Source of the DNA: Marispirochaeta sp964554875
Lineage (GTDB): Bacteria > Spirochaetota > Spirochaetia > JC444 > Marispirochaetaceae
Assembly (NCBI GenBank): GCA_964554875.1
Contig: CAZKQJ010000017.1
Location: 19,370-83,369, forward strand
DNA length: 64,000 nucleotides
Direction of reading: 5' to 3'
The notes below the pieces were generated by a model. That model did not search any database, was not told the DNA's origin, and was given only the letters and a program-made list of their open reading frames with translations. A program made the translations under genes and the position numbers. Positions 7,639 to 16,790 of the stretch are shown piece by piece. The number at the start of each line of letters is the position of its first letter. Within the stretch, counting starts at the first letter, position 1.

Positions 7639-9510
7639 CTATACCTTAAAGTCTTCAATCAGGCCAGAGACCTTGGTCTGGATTACCGCAGTCTCCTCCG
7701 CAGCCCGTACCAGGGACTCCATCCGTTCCTGGACCTCCCGGTTCATGCGGCCCATACGTTCGGCCTCCTGGAGGGTCTTCTTCGAGGAGTCTCCCACCTG
7801 CCGCAAAGCCTCCAGCAGGGCCTCGTTCCGCTGTTCCAGGTTGGCCGAGAGTTCGCTGATGGCATCGGTCTGGGCCCGCGCGTTATCGAGCATTCCACTG
7901 ATACTGCGGCTGGCCCGGGCCTGGTCCTGAACTGTCTCGGAGATTCTGCCCGAGGCCTCGCCGATCTCTAAAATACCCGCCTGCATCTGCTCAAAGCTGG
8001 CGCTGGTACGTTCCGCGTCCTCCAGGGCCCTCTGGATCTCCCGGGATACCATTTTCAGGCTGTTGTTGCTCTCCTTTGTCTGGGCAGCGGAACTTTCGGC
8101 GAGCATGCGGATCTCGTCGGCTACGACGGCAAAGCCCTGGCCCGAATCTCCCGCGTGAGCCGCCTCTATGGCGGCGTTCATGGCCAGCAGATTGGTCTGG
8201 GAGGCGATGGACGCAATGGCCTGATTGATCTCCGACAGCCGCGTGGACATGGTAGCAACCTCCCGCACCGAGTTCAGGGCGGCGGAAACCGCTTCGCTTC
8301 CCTCCTTCGAGAGGGTTTCAAGCCGGGAGCCCTGCTGGGAAACGGAGAGAATCTTTCCCGCCGCGGTCTCAACGGAATCGATAAGCCCCTGGACATGTTC
8401 CATGGCCCCGGAAACAGCTTCGGTCTGGCGTGAAAAGGCCTCCCCGATCTTCGAAACCACCAGAGCAACCTCTTCTCCCTGGTGTATGGCCTCGCCGTTT
8501 ATATGGTCCTGGATCCGCATTTCATGTTCCGCAGCATCAATGCTCTTACTGGAATCGCCGGCCACGGCTCCGGCCTCCCGGACAGCGTTTAAAAGTTCGT
8601 GCTGGATTCCGTCCAGATGGGTAAAATGCTCTTTCAGCTGTACCATGCTGACGTGAAGCATGCGGATAAACTGGTTGATTCCCCCCGCCAGGGCCGCGAT
8701 CTCGTCCACGGAACAGATGCAGACCGCTCCGGTCAGGTCCTTCTCCTTTGAGGTAAGGGCGTCAATTCGCTGCTGGACCCGTGAAAAGAGGATGCTGGTA
8801 TTCTTTGCCCAGACAAAGACCAGGGCCATCACAATGAAGGCATAAATCCCCCAGGGCAGGGCGATCCTGGCAATCAACATGGGAATCTGCTGGGCAAGAG
8901 CAGCGGCATGCAGATCCTCCAGCCGGGAGGTCTCCAGCAGGACCGATGTAAAGGCGAGACACAGGTTCATCAGGGTCATAAAGGAGGGCATGATTATGAT
9001 CTTGCGAAACTGACGATCATGCCGGCAGGATTCGGGAAAGCGGGTTATTCTGTGATTATGCAGGAAGTTCAGAACCTTCCGGTCAAGACTTACATAGACG
9101 AAGGCCGCCCCGAGGAGCATATAGGAGAGGGCCATTCCGGAGTAGAGGAGCAGCCGCGCGGAATCGATGCCGAAGAGCTGTATCGACACAAGGGTGACAA
9201 TAATAACCAGCATCAAGTTAAAAAGGATGAAGAGTTTGAATAGTGCAAGCGGTGCTGCTCCCAGGCCGCTCAGAGCCGCGTCGTCCACATCCTGCTCGGA
9301 ACCGAGTATCCGCGGATCAAAGCAGCGCCTCTGCCGGCGGGTCACAATCCCCATCACAAACATCATCAGGATGCCTGTGGGAAGAAGAGCGGAGAGAAAG
9401 CGGGGAAGCATCGCCGGATCCATGTAGAAGGCAAACCCGAGGCTGTAGAGTCCGAGAAGAAATATCCACGGCAGATAGACTATTAAAATGACACTGTTTT
9501 TTTCTTTCAT
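7639..9510 (-). CDS. Methyl-accepting chemotaxis protein with six-TM N-terminal domain
   Basis: 623 residues. The N-terminal 230 or so residues hold about six hydrophobic helices instead of the usual two flanking a periplasmic sensor, so it probably senses within the membrane or through an energy/redox signal. A HAMP-like stretch follows (FVWAKNTSILFSRVQQRIDAL). The long coiled coil contains the conserved hairpin tip SIASQTNLLAMNAAIEAAHAGDSGQGFAVVADEIRMLA. ATG 9510 is preceded by AAGGAA; a GTG 18 bases upstream is less likely. A candidate promoter with AAGACA, 17 bp, TATAAA lies just upstream on this strand. Confidence 0.92.
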   Translation of the reverse strand: MKEKNSVILIVYLPWIFLLGLYSLGFAFYMDPAMLPRFLSALLPTGILMMFVMGIVTRRQRRCFDPRILGSEQDVDDAALSGLGAAPLALFKLFILFNLMLVIIVTLVSIQLFGIDSARLLLYSGMALSYMLLGAAFVYVSLDRKVLNFLHNHRITRFPESCRHDRQFRKIIIMPSFMTLMNLCLAFTSVLLETSRLEDLHAAALAQQIPMLIARIALPWGIYAFIVMALVFVWAKNTSILFSRVQQRIDALTSKEKDLTGAVCICSVDEIAALAGGINQFIRMLHVSMVQLKEHFTHLDGIQHELLNAVREAGAVAGDSSKSIDAAEHEMRIQDHINGEAIHQGEEVALVVSKIGEAFSRQTEAVSGAMEHVQGLIDSVETAAGKILSVSQQGSRLETLSKEGSEAVSAALNSVREVATMSTRLSEINQAIASIASQTNLLAMNAAIEAAHAGDSGQGFAVVADEIRMLAESSAAQTKESNNSLKMVSREIQRALEDAERTSASFEQMQAGILEIGEASGRISETVQDQARASRSISGMLDNARAQTDAISELSANLEQRNEALLEALRQVGDSSKKTLQEAERMGRMNREVQERMESLVRAAEETAVIQTKVSGLIEDFKV

Positions 9511-9592
9511 ACTTCGATTCCTTGCCACAATATTTTATATCAGCAGGCAGTCCCGCTGTCTTTCCAGTATAAGTAATCGGCAGATGGATTGC

Positions 9593-9614
9593 ACAACTTT
9601 TTTATAAAAGTTGT
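9593..9614. promoter_or_regulatory. Palindrome in the chemoreceptor / kinase-like divergent region
   Basis: ACAACTTTT (9593-9601) and AAAAGTTGT (9606-9614) are perfect 9-bp arms around TTAT. It lies between divergent genes and covers the earliest possible TTG start of the rightward gene, favouring a later start there. It could be an operator; no regulator is assigned. Confidence 0.45.
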
Positions 9615-10666
9615 TTTACTTTGTGCAAAGAAATACAATTAAAAGGGTGAAGGCCTTTCTGCACCGAAAGGAAGAACTTTTTCGTATCCTGCTGAAATCG
9701 ATAATCTATTTTGGCACGGTGGCCTATATTCCGAGTCTCATAGCATGTCTGCACGACGGGCTCTATCTTCTGGCAGTCATAGATACTTTGGGCTACCTCG
9801 CACTCCTGGGAGTCTATCTGTATCCCGGGGCCAGGTATGAGCTGCGTCTTTTTACAACGGTTTTCGTTACCCTGTTCATCGGCGCGGCGGTGCTCATCGA
9901 GACAGGACCCTACGGAGCGGGGCATATATGGCTCCTGTGCGCTGTTTTTATCGCAGCCCTCTTCAGCAGACCCCGGATAATTATTGCCTCCATCGCTTGT
10001 ACCCAGATCATCTTGTTCGTTTACGGAGTCCTGAACGCGGCGCAGATGCTGAAGCATGAGACTCCGTCCATCAGCATTTTTGCTGTTTCCGCAAACATGC
10101 TGCTGATCTCAGTTACTGTCTCTCTTATAACCTATTATCTGCTCCGCTCACTACAGGAGGAGGTCTATGCACAGGAAAATCTCATGCAGCTTCTCCATCA
10201 CAGAATAAAAAACAATCTCCAGGCTTTTGAGAGCCTTGTTGCCCTTTCGACGGAAGAGATCGACAGAAAGAGCGGACTGCCGCACCGGGTACGAGCCATC
10301 TCCGCAGCCAACAATCTGCTCCTGGAGGCACCTGAAGCGGAAGGGATCGACCTGGCGGAGCTTCTCAGAATGCTCACCGATCCGGCGGCGGTAACAATCG
10401 AAAACCTGAAACAGCAAAGCATACACGTGGAAAAACTGAACGAGGTGGCCGCCGGCCTCTCGGACCTGATGGAAGTCCTCAAAGACCGGAAGCCGCTTCG
10501 TTTCTTTGTGGGAGAAACAGATATACTGATACAGGGGCACGGCTCTTTCGAAGAGGTCGGGAACAGACTCCGCAGACTGAACCACAGCCTGATTCCCGCC
10601 GACTGGCTGGACATTCAGGATGGACGCATCATCCTGCGCATCCCCGGCCTTAAATCGCCGCGGTAA
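9611..10666 (+). CDS. Membrane histidine-kinase-like protein with degenerate ATPase domain
   Basis: About 340-351 residues. Roughly five to six hydrophobic helices (residues 25-185) precede a HisKA_2-type box LLHHRIKNNLQAFESL. The following domain aligns in shape with a HATPase but lacks the signatures: the N-box NELVxNAxKHA is replaced by LSDLMEVLKDR, the DNGxG loop by ETDILIQGHGS, and no GLG lid is visible. It may therefore be a pseudokinase or a phosphotransfer protein in the manner of Spo0B or ChpT. The start is uncertain: TTG 9611 lies in a palindrome, and GTG 9623 or 9647 are alternatives. The 3' end overlaps the convergent SDR gene. Confidence 0.75.
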   Translation: MFYFVQRNTIKRVKAFLHRKEELFRILLKSIIYFGTVAYIPSLIACLHDGLYLLAVIDTLGYLALLGVYLYPGARYELRLFTTVFVTLFIGAAVLIETGPYGAGHIWLLCAVFIAALFSRPRIIIASIACTQIILFVYGVLNAAQMLKHETPSISIFAVSANMLLISVTVSLITYYLLRSLQEEVYAQENLMQLLHHRIKNNLQAFESLVALSTEEIDRKSGLPHRVRAISAANNLLLEAPEAEGIDLAELLRMLTDPAAVTIENLKQQSIHVEKLNEVAAGLSDLMEVLKDRKPLRFFVGETDILIQGHGSFEEVGNRLRRLNHSLIPADWLDIQDGRIILRIPGLKSPR

Positions 10667-11417
10667 TTCCCCCGTCTACGTACAAAAGCTGCCCGCTTAC
10701 GAAGTCCGAAGCCTGGGAGGAGAAAAAGAGCAATGCCCCGATCAGCTCCGAGGGATCTCCCCAGCGTCCGGACGGAGTACGGCCGCATATCCAGGAGTCA
10801 AAGGCGGGATCGTCCTTGAGAGGCTTGGTCATTTCCGTGGCGAAATATCCGGGGCCTATGCTGTTAATCTGGATTCCGTACTTCGCCCAGTCAACCGTCA
10901 TCCCCCGGGTCAGCATCTTGAGGCCCCCCTTGGAGGCGGCGTAGGGCGCGATGGTCGAGCGCCCCAGATCGCTCTGGAGGGAACAGATGTTGATTATCTT
11001 GCCTTTTCCCCGGGGTTTCATCCCCCGGGAGACAACAGCCTTGGAGACCAGAAAGGCCCCGGTCAGGTTGACATCCAGGATCTTTCGCCACTCTTCTTCC
11101 GGGAACTCCTCCAGAGGTGCCCGGTACTGGATGCCCGCGTTGTTCACCAGGATATCGATGGGGCCGAAATTGCTTTCGATGTCCTGAATACCGGCATCGA
11201 TGGACTGGGCGTCGGAGATATCGAAGGAGGATACATAGACATCGTAGCCCTCCCCTTTCATCTCTTTAAAGGTCTTCTCCAGCTGATCGGGGTTTCGTCC
11301 GTTCAGAACGACCCGCGCTCCGTTGGCCGCAAGGCCCCGGGCCAGGATAAGTCCCAGACCGCGGCTCGATCCGCTTACCAGGGCGATCTTATCTTTTACA
11401 TCGAAGAGGTTCTGCAT
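10650..11417 (-). CDS. SDR-family oxidoreductase, gluconate 5-dehydrogenase-like
   Basis: 255 residues, classical short-chain dehydrogenase. It has the cofactor motif SGSSRGLG near residue 15, NNAG near residue 91, and a catalytic Ser with YAASK after ICSLQSDLGRSTIAP. The SLQSDLGR...YAASKGG segment is typical of gluconate 5-dehydrogenases, which interconvert gluconate and 5-keto-gluconate with NAD(P)H; substrate choice remains an inference. ATG 11417 follows AAAGGA. It lies downstream of the transporter/hydrolase operon but has its own promoter. It probably oxidises a product of the imported substrate. Confidence 0.85.
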   Translation of the reverse strand: MQNLFDVKDKIALVSGSSRGLGLILARGLAANGARVVLNGRNPDQLEKTFKEMKGEGYDVYVSSFDISDAQSIDAGIQDIESNFGPIDILVNNAGIQYRAPLEEFPEEEWRKILDVNLTGAFLVSKAVVSRGMKPRGKGKIINICSLQSDLGRSTIAPYAASKGGLKMLTRGMTVDWAKYGIQINSIGPGYFATEMTKPLKDDPAFDSWICGRTPSGRWGDPSELIGALLFFSSQASDFVSGQLLYVDGGITAAI

Positions 11418-11452
11418 AGTAATTCCTTTAAGCGATTTATCGGTACCTGGAT

Positions 11453-11482
11453 ACTATACGGGAGGAAAAGCAGAAATGCCAG
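11453..11482 (-). promoter_or_regulatory. Candidate sigma70 promoter of the SDR gene
   Basis: On the reverse strand, CTGGCA (11482-11477), an 18-bp spacer and TATAGT (11458-11453) precede the SDR start by about 35 bases. Four of six and five of six positions match the -35 and -10 consensus. Confidence 0.45.
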
Positions 11483-11483
11483 A

Positions 11484-11508
11484 GGGGTCGGGCATAAAGC
11501 CGGACCCC
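11484..11508 (-). terminator. Possible terminator of the transporter/hydrolase operon
   Basis: GGGGTCGGGC and GCCGGACCCC form a 10-bp stem with one mismatch and loop ATAAA, five bases after the M24 peptidase stop. The following reverse-strand sequence is only moderately T-rich, so termination may be partial and the SDR gene may also be read from the operon. Confidence 0.4.
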
Positions 11509-11512
11509 CGTC

Positions 11513-12652
11513 TCAGATCAGAAAAGAGGTATCGTGGGAGGACAGGCGCACAGGACCGTTTTCGCTAATCAGGTAGTTGTGCTCTATCCTCGCGCCGAAA
11601 CCCTCGCCGTAGGCCCCGGGTTCCAGGGTGACCACATCTCCTGCAACAAGCACTTCCTGACTGTCGGCCACAAAGAAGGGGGCCTCCGGATGTCCGAGGC
11701 CGAGCCCGTGCCCCGCGTGGTGATTAAAGAAATCTCGGAAACCGCCCGCTTCAATCGCTCTTCTAACGGCTTCAAAGACCTCCCCGGCTCTGACACCGGG
11801 GCGAAGTTTCTCCTCCCCCGCCTCGATGGCCCGGTGGAGGGCCTTCTCAAGATCCCTGTACACCTGGCTAAGCTTTTCTGCCGCCACGATGGTGCTGGTG
11901 TAGTCAGCCCGGTATCCGTGCACATAGGGGTTCAGATCGATGATGACCGGGTCCCCCTCCTCGATTACCCGGGTTCCCGGCTGCCCCGTGGCCAGCCAGG
12001 CCCGGGGACCGCTGATAAGATCGCAGAAGAGGTTCACCGTCTCGCCGGCGGCAGAGATAAGGGCCTTATAGATTCGTCCGTAAAGGTCGATCTCCCGCAT
12101 CCCGGCTTTCAGTTCTTTCCTGGCCCGCTGATGCCCTGTTCCGGTGAGGGCTACAATGGCCCTGATGATCTCCAGTTCATCCCGGGACTTTACCCGGCGC
12201 TGGCGGTACACGGCATCGCTTATATCCTCAAGGCGCGCGTTTTTCGGAGCGGCCCCGGCTGGAAAAACTCCTTCCTCGATACCAAGAAGAAAGCCCTGCC
12301 TCCCGGATGCAAGCTCCTCCAGCACTGCGGAGAGGGCCTTAAGCCCCTCCCGCCATACGGGCTTTCCCGGATTTACCGCGGCATCGTACCAGGTCCAGCT
12401 TCGGACCTCGTCGACGAAGGCAAATTCGGCGTTCCCGGCAGCGGAGTTGTTCACCAGCAGCGTGCTTTTTCCCTCCCGGTCCAGAACAAGATAGTTGGGA
12501 CCCCATCCAGCCAGGGTCAGCTCCGAGGCCAGGAAGCCGCTGCAGTAACAGACATGCCGGGGATTGGCCAGAACGATACAATCGCTTGTAACGCTGTCCA
12601 GGAGCTGTTTTCTCCGCTCGCGGCAGCCCGCTTCAGTAAGCCGGGGAATCAC
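11513..12652 (-). CDS. M24-family metallopeptidase (Xaa-Pro dipeptidase / creatinase-like)
   Basis: 379 residues. The N-terminal creatinase-type domain (about 1-150) is followed by a pita-bread M24 catalytic domain. All five metal ligands can be seen: Asp in VIIDLNPY, Asp in YRADYTST, His in HHAGHGLGLG, Glu in VTLEPGAY and Glu in ARIEHNYL, so it should be a metal-dependent peptidase rather than a metal-free creatinase. GTG 12652 overlaps the stop of the cyclase gene (GTGA), which shows co-translation. It is the last gene of the ABC-transporter operon. Its place beside a cyclase-type hydrolase suggests it acts on an amide or peptide-like part of the imported compound. Confidence 0.87.
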   Translation of the reverse strand: MIPRLTEAGCRERRKQLLDSVTSDCIVLANPRHVCYCSGFLASELTLAGWGPNYLVLDREGKSTLLVNNSAAGNAEFAFVDEVRSWTWYDAAVNPGKPVWREGLKALSAVLEELASGRQGFLLGIEEGVFPAGAAPKNARLEDISDAVYRQRRVKSRDELEIIRAIVALTGTGHQRARKELKAGMREIDLYGRIYKALISAAGETVNLFCDLISGPRAWLATGQPGTRVIEEGDPVIIDLNPYVHGYRADYTSTIVAAEKLSQVYRDLEKALHRAIEAGEEKLRPGVRAGEVFEAVRRAIEAGGFRDFFNHHAGHGLGLGHPEAPFFVADSQEVLVAGDVVTLEPGAYGEGFGARIEHNYLISENGPVRLSSHDTSFLI

Positions 12653-13341
12653 AGGCGTCCTATAAGACGGACCGGTGCGCCGGAGGCAAACTCCCCCTGG
12701 ACCTTCAGGGGCGCCGGGATCAGTTCGAAGCTTTTGTCCAGAACCCGGGTAATCTCTCCGCCCACGTTCTCGATAATATAGATTCCCCGCCCCAGCAGAA
12801 GCCGGTGATTCCCCGCCCGGTAGGGTTGCTCGGTGTATTCAGTGCGAAGGTCGATATCGGGAGCATCGATTCCGATAAGCCGTACCCCCTTGTCCGCCGC
12901 CCATTGCGCGGCTTCGGCATCGAGAGTGCAGTATTCCTCGTAGTAACGGGAGGGGTCGCTCAGAAAGAGGGGGGCCCGTCCGGTATATACGATCAGGGCG
13001 TCCCCCGCCTCCAGGCTCAGACCATTCTGTGTCAGCCGCTCCTGCAGGTGGGTCCTGCTGATTCCCCGGGCTGGCGGGGTTTCGGGTCCGTAATGCTCCG
13101 ACAGGTCAAGCGCTACCGCCCGTCCGATCAGCTCCTGCAGGGGCACCTGATCAAGGCGCCGTCCGTCCCTGACCATGTGCCAGGGCGCGTCGATGTGGGT
13201 CGCCGTATGGAGACTGAAGGTCGCAAAGGCGTGCCGGCAGCCGTGGCTGGCAAAGTGCTGGACATTCCGGAAAAAGGGAAAGCCGAAGGGATGGAAACAG
13301 TCCTCGTCAAAGCCGTAACTCAGATCATAATAACTTGCCAT
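12649..13341 (-). CDS. Cyclase-family metal-dependent hydrolase (kynurenine formamidase-like)
   Basis: 230 residues of the PF04199 type. The metal-binding signature appears as HTATHIDAPWHM (family pattern HxGTHxDxPxH, here with Thr-Ala in place of Gly-Thr). Other features are ALIVYTGRAPL and VRLIGIDAPDID. Members hydrolyse cyclic or N-formyl amides (N-formylkynurenine, isatin) or act on carbohydrate-derived acids. It starts at ATG 13341, directly next to the permease stop, and its stop overlaps the peptidase start. The context with an RbsC-type transporter makes it a candidate first catabolic step for the imported compound. The substrate is not predictable. Confidence 0.85.
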   Translation of the reverse strand: MASYYDLSYGFDEDCFHPFGFPFFRNVQHFASHGCRHAFATFSLHTATHIDAPWHMVRDGRRLDQVPLQELIGRAVALDLSEHYGPETPPARGISRTHLQERLTQNGLSLEAGDALIVYTGRAPLFLSDPSRYYEEYCTLDAEAAQWAADKGVRLIGIDAPDIDLRTEYTEQPYRAGNHRLLLGRGIYIIENVGGEITRVLDKSFELIPAPLKVQGEFASGAPVRLIGRL

Positions 13342-14316
13342 CTATTTTCGCCCCTTCCCGTGACCGGCGGCCAGAATAATGCCGACAATAACTACCCCGG
13401 TGACGATGTAGCGGAGACTGGCGCCGAAGCCGATGATGTTCAGGAAGTTTACAATAAGATAGAGCAGTACCGAGGCGCCGATGATTCCCTGTACGTTGGA
13501 ATCGCCCCCGGCAATGCTGGTTCCGCCGAGAACGACCACGGCAATGGAATTCAGCAGGTACTCGTCCCCCATCCCGAGGGTGGCGCCGCCGGAGAAGGCT
13601 GCGAGAAGTACGCCGGTGATCCCTGCGAACACGCCGCTCAAGGTGTAGGTGATCAGTTTCCGGGAATTCACCTTTACCCCCGCCAGCCAGGCGGCTTTGG
13701 TGTTCTGACCGATAGCCTGGATACCCCGGCCGTAGGCCGTGCGGCTCAGGAGCAGATGGACTGCAACAGAGAGCAGTATTACCAGCAGAAAGAGAATCGG
13801 GACCTGCAGGATCTTTACATTTACGAAGACCTCGAGTCCCCTGGGGGGTTTGATGAGCATCCCCCGGAAAAAGACGATGGCCAGGGTCCGCACAATAAAA
13901 CTGGACGCCAGAGTCGCGATCATGGGGGGTATCAGGGCAAAGCGGATCAGCATAAAGTTAAAAGCCCCCACGGCTGAACCGGCGGCGATCCCCGCGAGAA
14001 TCCCCATAAAGATGCCGCTGTCCATTCCTCCCATCACCTTCATGGCGAAGGATCCCGCCAGGGCAATTGTGTAGGGTATGGAAAGATCGATATTCCCCGG
14101 ACCATTGGTGATTACCAGCATCTGCCCCAGACCCACCAGAACAAAGAAGGAGGCAAAGCTGATGGAAGCGGCCAGGGTCTGAAAGGGATTCCGGGAGACC
14201 ATGGCAACCATCAGAAAAACGATGACCACCCCGGTATAGGACCATGCCCAGCGAATGGAGATAAAGTTTTTCAGGAGTTCCACGGGAGTTCTGTTGTTTA
14301 CTGCAGTATCAGACAT
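13342..14316 (-). CDS. Sugar-type ABC transporter permease 2 (RbsC family)
   Basis: 324 residues, about ten membrane segments, BPD_transp_2 fold. Family landmarks are ITNGPGNIDLSIPYTIALAGSFAM near residue 70 and AVVVLGGTSIAGGDSNVQGIIGA near residue 260. It follows permease 1 with an 8-bp overlap, so the two are co-translated and probably form a heterodimeric channel. Its stop codon abuts the start of the cyclase gene. The transporter belongs to the ribose/galactose (CUT2) class by architecture. The real ligand may not be a simple sugar given the hydrolases encoded downstream. Confidence 0.92.
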   Translation of the reverse strand: MSDTAVNNRTPVELLKNFISIRWAWSYTGVVIVFLMVAMVSRNPFQTLAASISFASFFVLVGLGQMLVITNGPGNIDLSIPYTIALAGSFAMKVMGGMDSGIFMGILAGIAAGSAVGAFNFMLIRFALIPPMIATLASSFIVRTLAIVFFRGMLIKPPRGLEVFVNVKILQVPILFLLVILLSVAVHLLLSRTAYGRGIQAIGQNTKAAWLAGVKVNSRKLITYTLSGVFAGITGVLLAAFSGGATLGMGDEYLLNSIAVVVLGGTSIAGGDSNVQGIIGASVLLYLIVNFLNIIGFGASLRYIVTGVVIVGIILAAGHGKGRK

Positions 14317-15280
14317 ATCGGACCTTCCCGCTTTTTTTCAGCTGACTGTTGATGAACAGCACAGCGAGGATGATGATGCCCTGAGCGCCGATCTGCCAGT
14401 CCGGCGATATGCGCAGAAAGGTAAGCAGGGTTCCTACCAGGGTCATGGTGCAGGCACCCAGCACAACCCCCACGGCGGATACGGTCCCGCCGGCGAAGCT
14501 TCCGCCCCCCAGGACCACACTGGCAACAGCTATAAGGGTGTAGTTCCGGGCGATATTGGGGTCGGCACTGGTGGTTATGCCCGCCAGGGCAAAGCCGCTC
14601 AGGATTCCGAAGAGGCCGACCATTCCGAAGACCGCCATCTGCAGCTTGAGCATGGAGTGGCCGGACTGCTCAATCGCTTTCCTGTTGCCTCCCATTCCCC
14701 TAAGGAGAATTCCGAAGCTGGATTTGAAGAGCAGCACATGCAGCAGAATGGCAAGGATAAGCAGAAAGAAAATCGGCATAGGGACAACAGGGGTCCTCAT
14801 GTTCATGGCGCCGACGATGAACTCCGGAACGTTTCCCCCCGGATGGGGCTGGATCATAATCGCCAGCCCGGTCCAGATAAAGGACATTCCTATGGTGACG
14901 ACGATGGACTGCAGGTTTCGCAGGTAGAGCACAGCGCCTACCAGCATATACACGGCAATTATGCCGAATAGAAGCAGGATCCCCAGCAGGGGCCGGGTGG
15001 GCAGCAGGGATCCGGCTATGCAGGTTACCAGGCTTACCAGGTTCCCGATGGACAGATCGATCTCCGAGATCGTCATGGCGAACATCTGCGCTATCGTCGC
15101 CAGGGCTACGGGAATCGCCATATTGAACAGCAGGTTGAAGCCGGTATAGTTGATAACCCTCGGCCGCAGTACGAGAATCGGTACAAACACAATCAGTATA
15201 GACATAAGGGGCATAAGCACGTCCCGGGCGCGACCCTTGCGCCGCAGGCTCATTCTTTTTTCTCCCAGCTTGTTTTCCAT
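14309..15280 (-). CDS. Sugar-type ABC transporter permease 1 (RbsC family)
   Basis: 323 residues with about ten membrane helices. It has the RbsC-type segments MTISEIDLSIGNLVSLVTCIAG and ASVVLGGGSFAGGTVSAVGVVLGA. It lies between the ATPase gene and permease 2 in a CUT2-type operon. ATG 15280 is used; an internal ATG at 15256 has a slightly better GGGAG upstream and is an alternative. It pairs with permease 2, which is similar only in the conserved segments, so the channel is probably a heterodimer. Confidence 0.92.
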   Translation of the reverse strand: MENKLGEKRMSLRRKGRARDVLMPLMSILIVFVPILVLRPRVINYTGFNLLFNMAIPVALATIAQMFAMTISEIDLSIGNLVSLVTCIAGSLLPTRPLLGILLLFGIIAVYMLVGAVLYLRNLQSIVVTIGMSFIWTGLAIMIQPHPGGNVPEFIVGAMNMRTPVVPMPIFFLLILAILLHVLLFKSSFGILLRGMGGNRKAIEQSGHSMLKLQMAVFGMVGLFGILSGFALAGITTSADPNIARNYTLIAVASVVLGGGSFAGGTVSAVGVVLGACTMTLVGTLLTFLRISPDWQIGAQGIIILAVLFINSQLKKSGKVRYV

Positions 15281-15300
15281 ATACTCTCTTCTCTTATTTC

Positions 15301-16758
15301 TTAAAAGGATGCTTTGAGGATATCCTCTGCACTCGCTTCCGACGCGAGCAGTTCGGCGATGATCCTTCCGCCCTTGAAGACATACAGACGATCGCAGTAC
15401 TGCAGTTCGTCCATCTCGGTGGTGTACCAGACAAAACTCCTGCCTGCTTCCCGCTCCTTCAGTATGCGGCGGTAGATAACCTCCTTGGTCCCCACATCGA
15501 CGCCCCGGGTCGGATCGTCCATCAGAACGATCTTTGCCGAGGACTCAAGACAGCGGGAGAAAATCGCCTTCTGCTGGTTTCCGCCGCTCAGGCTCAGGAT
15601 ATTGTCCCCGATGGAGCCGGCCTTGATGTCTATCTCATCCCGCCAGCGTCTGGCGATATCCTCCTCCCTGTCGGAATCAATCAGCAGGAGTTTCCGAACC
15701 TTGTTATAGACCTGCAGGGTGATATTCCGGGTTATGGACCAGATCGGGAATACCCCGTCCGTCTGCCGGTCTCCTGGAAGAAAGGTGACCGGAGCATGTA
15801 CCGAGTAGTCCGGATTCTTCCTGCTATCGAAAAGCTCGATCAGCAGATCGGTCTGTCCGTGCCCCGCAAGACCGGTAAGTCCCACAATCTCGCCCTCATG
15901 GACCTTGAGTTTTACCTCACCGTTCTGCTTTTTTGGTTCGATGACAAGCTTCTTCTCCGCTGAGCTCCGGTCCTTCCTGGAGGCTGAAGCGGTTTCGGCG
16001 GAGGAGTCCTTCGGAGCTTCGGTCTTTGCCTCTCCCATAAGCTCGATAATGCTTTCCCGGCTGGAGGTTTCCGTCTCCTCCACCCCCACCTTTATCCCGT
16101 CCTTCATGACGACTATCCGGTCGGTGGAGGCCAGGACCTCGTCAAGCAGATGGGAGATGTAGATTACACTCAGCTTTTTTTCCCGCAGGGTGTCCAGGTA
16201 ATCGATGAGCTGCCGGGACCGTTTATGGTCCAGTGCGCTGGTCGGTTCGTCCAGGATGACCAGGCGCAGGGGTTTGTCCGGAGCGGTAAAGGCCTTGGCG
16301 ATTTCCACCATCTGGCGCTGTCCCAGGGTCAGACCGCTTACGACTGAATCGGGGTGAATACCGTGATCGGGGAAAATCTCGTTCAGAGAAGAGATAATCA
16401 TCTCCCGGGCCAGTTTCTTCCATCCGAATCCGGAGATATTGGGATGAAAGACCTTGATGTTCTCCGCCACCGTCAGGTTCGGGCAGAGACTCAGCTCCTG
16501 AAACACAACGCGGATACCCTGGCTGTTGGCACTGAATATATCGAATCCGGGGGGCTGAAGCTCTCCGTCAATATAGAGTTCCCCTTCTGTCGGCGGATAG
16601 GTCCCGGTCAGGATGTTCACCATGGTGGATTTTCCCGCCCCGTTATGTCCTACAATACCCAGACATTCTCCCTCGAAAATCGACAGATCAACCTTATGGA
16701 GCGCCCGGGAACTCATGAAGTATTTGCTTATGTTTTTCAGTTCGATGATGGTTTTCAT
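15301..16758 (-). CDS. Sugar-type ABC transporter double ATPase (RbsA/MglA family)
   Basis: 485 residues with two fused ATPase domains. Domain 1 has Walker A GHNGAGKST, signature LTLGQRQ and Walker B LVILDEPTSALD. Domain 2 starts near residue 265 with a degenerate P-loop (GLAGHGQTDLL), as usual in RbsA-type proteins, then LSGGNQQK and IVLMDDPTRGVDVGTK. Between them is a charged linker rich in Glu, Lys, Ser and Ala (about residues 230-262). It powers import with the two permeases downstream. A hairpin in the gap after the binding-protein gene probably lowers expression of this gene relative to the binding protein. The ribosome-binding site is weak. Confidence 0.93.
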   Translation of the reverse strand: MKTIIELKNISKYFMSSRALHKVDLSIFEGECLGIVGHNGAGKSTMVNILTGTYPPTEGELYIDGELQPPGFDIFSANSQGIRVVFQELSLCPNLTVAENIKVFHPNISGFGWKKLAREMIISSLNEIFPDHGIHPDSVVSGLTLGQRQMVEIAKAFTAPDKPLRLVILDEPTSALDHKRSRQLIDYLDTLREKKLSVIYISHLLDEVLASTDRIVVMKDGIKVGVEETETSSRESIIELMGEAKTEAPKDSSAETASASRKDRSSAEKKLVIEPKKQNGEVKLKVHEGEIVGLTGLAGHGQTDLLIELFDSRKNPDYSVHAPVTFLPGDRQTDGVFPIWSITRNITLQVYNKVRKLLLIDSDREEDIARRWRDEIDIKAGSIGDNILSLSGGNQQKAIFSRCLESSAKIVLMDDPTRGVDVGTKEVIYRRILKEREAGRSFVWYTTEMDELQYCDRLYVFKGGRIIAELLASEASAEDILKASF

Positions 16759-16790
16759 TTTCGGCCCATATCCCTTGTTGGTTAATCAAG

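Noticed and set aside
12805..13977. A 390-codon forward open frame over the cyclase and permease genes
   Set aside because: Opposite to two genes with clear family motifs, and unlike any protein domain I know.
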